From contig NW_020312579.1 in NCBI RefSeq assembly GCF_002999335.1, positions 124,001 to 188,000 of the forward strand: DNA of 64,000 nucleotides. The letters run 5' to 3'. Numbering within the stretch: the stretch's first letter is position 1; every line of letters begins with the position of its first letter. Shown piece by piece: positions 13,201 to 25,200 of this stretch. A program made the translations under genes and the position numbers. This DNA comes from Cyclospora cayetanensis. Its lineage: Eukaryota; Apicomplexa; Conoidasida; Eucoccidiorida; Eimeriidae. The notes below the pieces were generated by a model. The model worked only from the letters and a program-made list of their open reading frames with translations. It was not told where the DNA came from and did no database searches.

Positions 13201-16200
13201 CCGAGACCACAAAGGACTTGGCAAAGGCTTTGGCAACTCAGTGTGTTGTATTCAACTGCTCGGAGATGATGGACTTTATTATGATCGCAAAATTTTTCAA
13301 GGGCTTGGCATCATCAGGGGCTTGGTGCTGCTTTGATGAATTCAATCGTATCAACATCGAGGTTTGTGAAGTTCACCCCAATATTATCCCAGCAAATTTT
13401 TTCTGGGCCTGGTTAAATACTGGTCCGTGGCAAAGCGCCAGCACTTTCGCCTTTACGAAACTGTTTTGACTGCTCCTGACAATCAGGTAGCCTTCTACGA
13501 TGCTTTTTTCAGGTTTTATCTGTTATAGCTCAGCAGCTTATAGTCCTCTTTGGTGCGAAAGCTCAGCTCTTGAGCTACCAATCAACGTTGGAGGTTGATT
13601 TTGAAGACTCACAAATTTTGGTGCAGCCAACATTTAATGTATTTATTACTATGAATCCTGGATACGCAGGCAGAACAGAACTCCCTGATAACTTGAAGTG
13701 CCTATTTAGACCGATGGCTATGATGGTGAGGCATTTGCTTTTCACTGTCTCCGCATCGCATTCAAATACTCCTTACTTGTATAGGCGCACAGCTGCCTGA
13801 CGTGTGACTCTAGCGCTGGCTTCATCTATAATTGTTCCACTCCTCCACGAGCACGTCCATACGCAGGTGCCAGATTACTCTATGATCGCGGAGATCATGC
13901 TATACAGCTTTGGATTTGACCAAGCACGGGAGCTCGCAACAAAGATGGTTGCAACCTTCAAATTGTCTTCAGAACAATTATCCTCTCAAGACCATTATGA
14001 TTACGGGATGAGAGCTGTGCGATCGGTTATCAACGCTGCAGGAGTTTTAAAGCGCAAGTGCAAGAGCATGGATGAGCAGCAACTCCTGCTGCAAGCCCTC
14101 CGCGATGTCAACGTTCCAAAATTCTTGTCTCATGACCTGCCGTTGTTTGAAAACATTGTTGCAGATTTGTTCCCTGGAGTTGAGGTGCCGCGATCCGACA
14201 ACCAGCTCCTTCAAGAAGCCCTTAGACTCCAATCTGAGGCGCTTCGGCTGCAGCCAATTGAGCCTTTTATGGCAAAGGTGATGCAGCTCTATGATACTGT
14301 TCAGGTCCGCCACGGCATTATGCTTGTAGGGCCTACGGGTGGAGGAAAGACAAGCAGTTATCGCTTGTTAGCGGCTGCCATGACTGAACTTCATAAAATC
14401 CCGGGATTCGCACAGGTGCGGTTGATTCCCTTCTCAGCTATCGATGTTTCAGTAATCCAGACTTCTCTCTCTATAGGTTTACTTTTCGATTCTGTGTAGG
14501 TAGCCGCAGTTTTCCTTGCCCTTATTGTTGCGCGAAGGTGCACTTAGATGTGCTGAACCCTAAATCCGTGACCATAGGCCAGCTCTATGGATGCTTCAAT
14601 GAAACAACGCATGAGTGGACTGATGGTTTGGCCGCCGCCCTCATTCGTCAAGCAATCCGTGATACAACGCAGGATCAGCACTGGATTATGTTTGACGGTC
14701 CCGTAGACGCTCTGTGGATTGAAAGCATGAACTCTGTTCTGGACGATAACAAAAAGCTCTGCCTCAACTCAGGAGAAATTATTGCCCTCACTAATAGACT
14801 GGTGGTGATGTTCGAGGCAAGCAGAATACGCACATACAACATGCCTATTTTACAGCTCACTAGTAGTATGCCTGGTGAAATCTGTGCAACTTCCAACGCA
14901 CCCGTACGATGGTACGCTCTCAGGTGGAGGACCTATCTGTAGCCTCGCCGGCTACTGTAAGCCGATGTGGCATGGTGTATATGGAACCTGACGTCCTTGG
15001 TTTCCCTCCACTCATTAATTCATGGTTGAAGGGCCTCCCTCCAGTGTTCAAGGATGAGCACAAGACACTTATTGATGACCTCTGCTGCACCTTTCTCCAC
15101 AATGGGCTTTGCCTTCTTAGAAAGCAATGCAAGGAAATCATTGCGACAGTAAATTCCAATCTCTGTATGACTTTTCTCCGAATGTTGGGCTCTGTATGCT
15201 CGCGCTACCGTCAAGTAAACAGCACAGTCAACGAGGAAACGGTCGACACCCTCTTTGCCAGAATACCGGCAGCTTTCATTTTTAGTTTCATTTGGTCTTT
15301 TGGCATCACAGCAAATGGTAAGTAGACACCCGTTTTCATAAAAGTACACCACTGGGGCTCCTCAGGGTAAGCAGTGCGTAGGAGATTTAGCCGGAGCTAA
15401 GATGAGTGTTTGCGCGCTGTTGCGCTGCAAGGGAGTGGTAGGCAAGTCATCGATCAATGGTTACGAAGCCGTGTGAAGGAACATGGGCTAGATATTGGGA
15501 CCATACTACCTGATGTTAGCCTTTACGATGTCTGCTACGAAATCAACAACCATCGATGGACTCCTTGGGTGGATACCGTACCGTCGTTTGTTGTTCCAAA
15601 AGGCGCGGCATATGAGAATATTGTCGTTCCTACCTTGGACTCCATCCGTTTAGCCCATACATTTTCTTTGTTGCTCCTCAATGGTCACCCTGTTTTATGC
15701 GCTGGCCCGAGTGGTACTGGAAAGTCAGTTATTTTGACGGATCTGCTGTTATTGACGTTACCGGAGAACTACGAAACACATATAATGACGTTTTCTGCAC
15801 ACACTCGCGTAAATCAGGTTCAAGTAAGCTCTAGTGCACTCTCAATTCCTTTTATCAAAGTGAAGAATTGGCGAACAAGCTTTGAACCATAAGCCGTTTG
15901 CGGTCTCCTAATCCACCTTCATTTCTTATCTGACTACCCAATACGAGCGGATGTTCTGCCTTTTCGGGAATCATGTACTGATAGGACTTGCTAGAAGCAA
16001 AACTCGAGAAGAGACGCAGAGGAATCTATGGTCCACCTGCAGGTAAAACTTGTATTTTCTTCATCGACGATCTCAACATGCCACGAAAAGAAGAATTTGG
16101 AGCCCAGCCACCGCTGGAACTCTTGCGGCAATGGTAAGTGGAGTCTTGTGTACAACCTAGCATGTGAACTGGGGATTTCCTTTACGCTCCCGCCCCTACT

Positions 16201-19200
16201 GGATACACTCTAGCTGCTAACAACTTGACGTGGCCTTGCGACATTTCAAAAATTATTGCCTAGGTTTGATCACAAAGGATGGTATGATCGCAAAATGCTA
16301 GCCTTTCAACAAGTAGTGGAAGTGGGCCTCGTCGCTGCCATGGGCCCCCCTGGGGGCGGACGTAACGAAATATCTGCTCGATTAATGAGGCATTACTGCA
16401 TCTTGGCATTTGATGAGCTTCAGCGAGCTTCAATAACGACAATTTTTCAGACATTGAATAGGCACTGCTTTCAGCACTTTTCGCAGGACATTCAGGTTAG
16501 ACGAGACAGTTCACTAGCTAAAAGATCACTGACATTTGCAGAATTCGTCGATCCGAATCTTTGAAGCAGGAGCGTGAAACCATAACGCATGGGATCACGG
16601 CATTTTGCATAATTCATGGACAGCCATCGCTAAGACCACGTCTGAGCACTTAATACCTAGAACAGGTGCTATCGATTCTCCTATTTGGTTATTTGGGTTG
16701 GAACTCAGGCCCTCACAGACTCTTTGGTGTGCGCGACAACTGACCTCTACTCAGAAGTCACTATGACCTTGCTTCCCACACCAACGAAATCTCATTATAC
16801 ATTTAACCTGCGAGAAGTTTGGAAGGTGTTCCAGGGTCTTGCGCCTTTGTCCCCAAAGGCAGTAAAGGAACCGAAAGCGGTGAGCGAATTCTAGAGGTCT
16901 ATTGGAGCTCGGTCACTCATAATCATTTATCGAATCTTACTAAAACGACGTGTACTGAATAAGCTAGATGCTTGTTGTTGTTTAAATGAGTGAACACTCC
17001 CGAATTATCGAGGACTTTTACAAACTACATGAAGGAAAGTGGAATACAATAGAACTACTTCCGAAAAAACTCAAATAGTGACCAAACAAATGTAGTATAT
17101 GCGATGCCGCAATATGAAATATAGCATATAGTCTTCCTCAATTCCTCAAAACCTCAACTTCTTTACTCTAAGTTCACGGAAAATAGCAGCTTCCTGAACA
17201 GTGCCCATTTCTCCACAGCGGAGGCACGTCCTGTAAGATAAACCTCAGCGCAGAGCTGGCGGCATGACCAAACCTGAAGGGAGTACTTAACTTCACATTT
17301 AATTACATTACATCCGCTTGAACAATCCTACTAAGGTGAATGCAATGGAGGAAGGTATGTCAACCGATGCTTGCATCCGCAATGCCTGGGTAATGCAGGT
17401 TATCCGATGCTGGGTCCATGAGACCTGCCGCGTATTCTGCGATCGTTTAGTTGACGACATAGACCGCGAATGGTTCCACGAAGCCCTGCACCGACACATT
17501 AAACAAGCTTTTGGCATTGAGTTTGCCAGTGCTAAGGAAATTTCATCTCTGATTTTTGCTGACTTCACAGAACAGACGTCCGAGCGGCATTACTTGGTAT
17601 GTCTAGCTGCACCCATCACTTCAAGTATGCAACATAGACGAGAGGCCAAATATTGTGTTACTAGGACCAGCGCTTCTTGGGGTGTTCCTCTTGGTCAATC
17701 TACTAATTGCTAACAATGAGATGTTCTGTATCCATCGTCCTTTTTCCTGTGAGTTAGGAAGTCACCTCGCCTGCAGAATTAAAACGAGTAATCGAAGATT
17801 ATATGCAGGAGTATAATAATGCCTCATCAGTTCCAATGCAGCTCGTGATGTTCGCCGATGCATGTGCTCATATCACGAGGATATGCCGCATACTTCGGCA
17901 TCCCTCTGGTCATGCACTGCTTCTTGGAGTGAGAGGATCAGGGAGACAGTCTCTCAGTCGCCTTGCAGCGTTCATTATGGACACAGAATACTTCAAAGTT
18001 GAATCTGGCAAAGGTAATTCAAGCGCAGCGGCGGACTTCTTAAAGTAACGCTTCGGGATCCTGGTTTTGTGCTCCGTGCAGTGCGTGCACTGGCGTGTCT
18101 CCTTATGCCAATATCCACTTTCATTCTTCTCAAATGAATCGATTCGGTATTTGCAGGTTATGGAATGGCTGAATGGCGCGAGGAACTAAAGAAGTGCTTT
18201 ATGAATTCGGGTTTGGAAGGAAAGGTGCAAACACTCGTTTTGTGCGATTCCGAAGTACTTGGGGAACCTATGCTCGAGGACATTAACAGCGCCCTTAGCT
18301 ATGGAGACGTCCCCAATTTGTATAAAAAGGAGGACATGGAAGAGATTATGAAAGTTTTTAGGTGGGCTTTATTCTTAGTGTCTACTTAGCTGAAGATCAG
18401 TGTAAAACAGTTTCGTGCAGTGTTTTCTTGGCCCGTAGTGCGCTATTCCTAGTTCGCTTATGCGCCTTCAGGTTGTACTGCAAGCAGCAGGGTATAAACC
18501 CATCAAGAGGAAACATCTTTAACGCTTACGTGAAAAAAGTGAAGGCCAATCTTCACATCATTATGGCAATGAGCCCGTTGGGGGAATATTTCCGTACTTG
18601 GCTCAGAATGTTCCCTTCATTAACAAACTGCTGCACGATTAATTGGTTTTCCGAGGTAATTATGTTGGCTTACGATAATTTGAGGGAGTTTATTAAACAA
18701 AGATCTTTTTATTGGACGCTCCGGACAGAGATATGCTCAAAAAGACTGTTATCTGAGTGAAACTTCACACAACCAAAGAAGAAAATTTGCGTCACTATCT
18801 TTTTGTTGCTGCTGCTGTCTTTCAGTGGCCATCAGAGGCGCTAGTCTCTGTTGCTCAGATAGAAATGGAAAAATGCGAAGTGTCAGTTGATTCTCAAGAG
18901 CAGGTTGTAGATGTCCTCCAGGCCATGCATCGCGGCGTTCAAGAAACTGCTGCAAGCTATAGGGAACAGCTTAATCGGGCCATGTATGCGACTCCAACAA
19001 CGTTTTTAGAAATGCTGAAAGCCTTTATTCACCTCGTTCGTTCCAAACAAGTGGAGCTAGTTACTGTACACGAACGCTTTGAAAAGGGAATAGGAAAGCT
19101 GGAAGAAACAGCGGATCAAGTAGCTGAAATGCGGGCCCAGCTTCAACAATTACAGCCTGTTCTACACGCTACGTCTGAGGAGGTAAATTTCTTGAGCAGC

Positions 19201-22200
19201 ACAGGAAGAAACCAAGTACCTGGACACACGAATTTTTCTATCGGGAGTAAAAGTCTTCCCCAATTAGATGGATGTACTGTACCTATGCCCTACAGATGCA
19301 AATAAGTGGCTCTCCAAACGATAGTTGAAGTGCTGTCCCAAAACTTAGGTGGACGGCGATATTGCTACGGCGCAACAGCTGTTTCTCAAAAACAAGGTGT
19401 TGCGCTTTTGCAGGTTGAGAAGACTATGATACAGATTCAGAAAGACCACGCTCTTGCAGACGAGACCAAGCAAGTAGTAGCGCATGATGAAGCGGTCGCT
19501 TTGAAAAAAGCAAAAGAGACACAGGCTCTCAAGGATGATGCGCAGCGTGATCTAGACGAAGCACTTCCGGCACTTGAAGAAGCTGTTGAATGCGTTAAAA
19601 AGCTGAAGTCTGATCATATACGAGAGGTTAAAGCCCTAACAAAGCCACCCTCGGGCGTCATTCTTACGATGGAAGCAGTCTGTATCATGTTTGGGGTAAG
19701 TCGCGAGCCTACTGATTTCAAAACGATATGTGCGCCAAAGGGCTCAACATTGGACTACACAAGCCTTCGTGGTCTCGAGCGTTTTCACCATTCTAGGTTC
19801 TTCCAGTAAAGAAGCCAGACCCTTTCAAACCTGGTGTAAAGATTGAGGACTACTGGGAATCAGCTCAACACAGGCTTTTAAAAGATCCCAAGAAGCTTTT
19901 GGAAGATCTTTTGAAGTACGATAAGGTCAGTATCACTAGGATGGAAGAACCAGTCAGACTGGTCAAGTGTCAAGTTTAGCTTAGGTGAACGACAATTTTT
20001 TGGCTTTTGGCACCCGCCTCTGCAATTCGTGTCAGAGTAACAGCAAGTCTATAGCTTCCCCAAAGCCCTCACTGTGGTTTCAACAGGACAATATTCCAGA
20101 TTCAATCATTGCAACAATCAGTCCTTATATTGATAGAAGTGATTTCGATCCAGCAGCTATTCGGAAGGCATCGGTAGCTTGCGAGGCGATCTGCATGTGG
20201 GTGCGGGCGATGTTCAAGTACTACAACGTCGCAAAAACCGTAGCACCAAAGCGAGTCAAATTACGGCAAGCTGAAGAAGAGCTGCGCGCAACAATCGAGA
20301 ATCTCGAGAAAACAAAGGCCAGACTCAAGGAGGTAGAGGATAAAATTGAGCGGCTCGCAGCGGATTTTGCCCTAGCCGTTGATAGAAAGGTGATCACACA
20401 AGCATCACTAATTGATACAGCTATACTCTGCACACCGAGCCTTCTGTGATAATCTAGCTAGCCACCGACGGCTGCCTGTTTAAATAATGCGAGGCCCGTG
20501 TAGGAAAAACAATTATAAAGCTAATGCAGGCATTAACTGAAGCCACTGAGAATACCCGCTTCCAACAAATATACTATAGTGATACACTGTAGTGACGCCT
20601 TTTAAATGGCCTTACTGATAGGATAGTGAACGCGCAACACGTCGGCTTGAGCGCCTCCCGTGCATGAACATGCGAACGAGACCCTACAGATAAACAAGCC
20701 AATACAGATTATGTGGGGACACAGGAACAACTTACCATAGATATTCAAAGCTGCAAGAAAAAACTGGAAAGGGCCGAACCACTTCTGGTGGGACTGGCAG
20801 ATGAAAAGCACCGTTGGGGGGAACAGGCACGCCTATCAAAGGATAATTTTCGCTACATCTCAGGTCGGTTAATTGTCATTTTTTGGAGCGTTTCACAAAG
20901 CGATGACATGAGAGGAAGAGTATTCTACTTATATCTGTCTTATTTTCATTTTTTGTGCTCAGGACACTCTCTTATCAGTGCTGGAATGCTCACATATGCT
21001 GGGCCCTTTACAGCGGCATATAGGGGAGAGCTTAATACTCAGTGGTCTCAGCGGCTGCTTTTGAACCATCTGCCATTCAAACCTACATGCGGGCTACAGC
21101 AGTTCTTAGGTAAACAGTAGACAGCATTTACTACGCTGGTGTAGTATGCGCTGTAATGGCGGCAGTCATAGAATTAATTTGTGTACAGGCTTCACTTTGC
21201 GGGTACAGGCGACCCTGTAGTTATTAGGCAGTGGACAGTCTGGGGGCTACCAAATGACGAATTTTCTATCCAAAACGGAATCATTATAGATAAATCAAGG
21301 CGATGGCCACTAATGATAGATCCCCAGGTGCGCCAGAAAGCTGCAAGGAGTGTCAGGATGGCTGAGCGGCGCATGTTTAAATCACTAGTGAATGCTGCTG
21401 CACCCAATTTCGTCTTGCATCGCGCTTACACACAACGTTTCGAACGGGCGCGTTATTCCCAGGGACAAGCGAACCGCTTCATTAAGAAAACTGGAAAAAA
21501 CACAGATGTTGGATTTGAAGTTCTGAAGTTATCGGATGCAACTTTCATGCGGGAACTCGAGCTTTCTGTTCAGTTGGGAAAATGGGTTTTAATTGAGCAC
21601 GTATCAGAGACGCTTGACCCTTCTCTTGACCCCATTCTTCTGCAGCAAAGGGCCAAAAGTGGATCAGGTGGGAATGGCAGGAGGCACTTATGTGAGCAGT
21701 CTTCGAGCCAGCACAATTGGCCCTCAATAAATGGTGATATCGAGTTTCAGTTATGGCGCATTATTTGCTATAGGCTACACTATTATGCTAGGAGACAAGC
21801 CTATTCCATGGGGCCCTACTTTTAAACTTTTTCTAACCACGAAGCTTCCCAACCCCAAGTTTCCCGTGGACACGTTTGTCAAGACCACGGTTGTTAACTT
21901 TGCAATTACCCAGGAAGGTGGCATTACACTGTGGCACACGTTTCCGAAAATTGCATAACAGGCTGCTAAGGGTATTTCGCAAGCTTTGGCCATCGAATCC
22001 TCGGGGTAGGAATTTCTCCAACAAGTGTTCCTTCGGCATCCTTCGCTACTTCAGGCTTAGAAGACCAAATGCTGGGCCTCGTTGTGACCAAAGAAGCCCC
22101 ACAGCTAGAAGAGCGAAAGGCTGCGCTAGCACAAAGTAGCGCAGATATGCGTCGTGAGCTCAAGGGAATCCAGGACAAAATCCTTCAAGTCATATCACAG

Positions 22201-25200
22201 TCGCAAGGGAACATTTTAGATGATGAAGTATTATTGACAACTCTAGCCGCATCGAAGCAGACTTCGGAAGAGATTCAAGAAAAGGTTCGGGAAGCCGAGT
22301 TAACTGAGCACGAGATTGACGAAGCACGGTATGATTTACAAAACTTGGTACAACTCGTGCTTCTTGGTACCTTCCGCCTTCCAGCATATGCAATGTTGTG
22401 AATGGCTAATTTCTTTCGTCAGGCAATGCTACAGGAAAGTGGCATCGCGATGCAGTCAACTCTTCTTCAGTCTCGTCGAGCTGGCGTGCATCGAGCCTAT
22501 GTATCAATACTCTCAGCAGTGGTTCCAAAATTTGGTTTCTGTAGGCCTAAGCGAGGTCAGGAGGGGTTTGGGGATATAGTACTCGGCAGTGTCCAACTGG
22601 TTCAAAAGCTCTTTGCGTGCTGCATAGCCCTGTATTATATTCTCCAGTTGGCACCGCAACCTGTCAGGCAGATAGCTCTATGGTTGTTTTTTGTCGCGCT
22701 GTGTCCAGGCTTCCCCAACTTCGAATGTAGAGCAGCGTACCCTGTCGCTGGTGGAGCATATCTCATACTTAGTGTACCAAAACGTATCTAGGTCTCTCTT
22801 TGTGCGGCACAAACTCTTGTTCGCATTCGCCCTCAGCCTGCGAGTATGTTACTTATATCTTTCTCTTTCCCTTTAATGTTAAATATACTGGTGTGAATGT
22901 GCAAGTGAAGCACCCAGTCACTATATTTGGTAAGCAGGAATCCAATCTCGGCTGCTCAGAAAATATCCAAAGGAACCCATGTATAGATACTATAGCCCGT
23001 AGGCAGTCTTTCCCTTGACAGGTTCAAGCAAAAACTCCAGTGGATCCCGCAGAGCTACGATTCTTACTGACGGGAACAATAACTGGAGCAGGCTCAGAGG
23101 AAAACCCTATTTCGTGGCTAACGGATAAGCAGTGGCAGGCCATTTGCGAGCTCTCGCATCTGCCTGCTTTCAATGGACTCGCGGCTTCTTTTCATGCTAA
23201 CGAAGAAGGATTCCAGAGGGTTTTCGACTCACCTCAAGCAGATCAAGAGCCATTACCCGGTCGTTGGCAATCTCTTAACCCCATTCAGGTATGTTTCTAA
23301 AACCTGACCCTTCGCGCAGTCATTACAAAACCGTATACGCAAATTTGCATGAGCATCAATTTTGAAACATGTGGCATTTAAATGTTCCTATTCCCTGGCT
23401 GTTTACTACCTTATTTTCAGAAAATGTGTATCCTGCGGATACTTCGCATGGACTCCCTGACAGCTGCTGCAAGCAGCTATGTGGCCATGGAGCTGGGTGC
23501 TCGCTTTCTGGAGCCACCTCCATTTAATTTATCGCAATGCTATAAGGACTCCACTCCACAGACTCCGTTGATATTCATTTTGTCGCAAGGTTCTGACCCA
23601 GTATCTGAGCTCCTTAGCTTTGCAAAGGAAATGAAAATGAGCAGGCGCTTTGAGTCCATATCCCTCGGTAAGAACCCCACCCAGCACAATAGTTCGCGCT
23701 AATTCTGGTGTGAGCTTTTTGAACACTATCTAGAATTCGTCTCTGTTATGATCGATGCCCTTCTCTATTAATAAATTTGTTTGCGCATACTTCGGTAGAC
23801 GTGCTCTATTATCTGCAGGTCAGGGCCAGGGACCGAAAGCAGCAAAACTTATAGAGGATGGCTGTAGTAGAGGAGGATGGGTTCTCCTGCAGAATTGTCA
23901 TCTTGCTGCTTCGTGGATGAATGAACTAGAACGGATTTGCGCGCAGTGGAATCCCGAAGAAATACATCGAGATTTTAGGTTTGATGCATTAATTCACTGT
24001 TGTTTTTTGTGTCCTTTGCAAAATATACGAAAGCTAAGTTTGTACCCAAAGGCTAAAAAACCGATACCGACAGTTGTTTTTTGTTGTAGGCTCTGGTTAA
24101 CATCTATGCCATCGTCTTCGTTCCCAGTATCTGTTCTACAAAACGGCGTGAAGATGACTAACGAGCCTCCAAAGGGTCTGAAGGCCAACTTGCAGAGGCT
24201 ATACTCTAGCATAGACAACCGCCAGCTCAAAGCAACACAGAAGCCTTCACAGTTCAGAAAGCTGCTTTTCGCATTTTGCTTCTTCCATGCAATAGTTCAG
24301 GTCAGGGCTTGTTAGCAACAGGCCTCTGCTCCCTCGTTTGATGATCCTCTCCTATTCTTGCATAACAGCGTTTATACATCCATCCAGGCAACTTTCTTCT
24401 TGAATATTTTCCCTTGTCACGTTGTGCAACACTGAGAGCCTGTTTTATATGTTTTTTCTTCCCCCTAGGAGCGCCGACGTTTTGGTCCCATAGGATGGAA
24501 CATTCCCTACGAGTTCACCCAGGATGACCTGGTTGTCTGTCAAAGACAGCTAAAGATATTCCTGGATGTAAATGAAAAGATTCCATACAAGGTAAAATAC
24601 CGAAAGTCGCGAAAACCCTGAGCAATTAAAGAACAAGCGGTTGAGCACAGACCGAACAGCTGTCTGAAATTCTACGGGCTGAAATACGCAGCCATCCAGG
24701 GTCTGTGCGTCAACAGGTACTGAGATTTTTGGGGGCTCATATAAACTACGGCGGGCGTGTTACTGACGCAAATGACAAACGGCTCATCGATGCCATCCTT
24801 AGCACCTATGTCAACGAGAGGCTTATTTCCGAGGTTTGTTAGCTCTATTAATAATTAGTTTTTGAACTGCCATACCAAGGGCTGTCACACAAAGAGACCG
24901 ATGCAATACTGCCCGCGCTGCTAGTTTTTCGACCTCTTAGGGTGAAGCATTCAAATTTTCACGTTCCGGAATTTACTATTGCCCCGATGAAGAGGACATA
25001 GAAGGTTTCAACAAGTATATTCAATCACTGCCGCCGAACGCTCAACCGGAAGTGTTCGGCTTACATGAAAATGCGAACATTAACTGCGCTAAAATGGAGG
25101 GAAAGGTATGCTAGACATCTCACGGTGATGCTAGTGTATCCTCGCCGTCGGGGTATAGGTCAGCCAGGAAGCTCTTGCTCATTGGATTTCAAGGCGCTTT

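Noticed and set aside
16045..16060. gtaaaa donor after GGTCCACCTGCAG in the AAA3 exon.
   Set aside because: Reading through gives [13 protein letters not shown], the conserved Walker B region; splicing would delete it.
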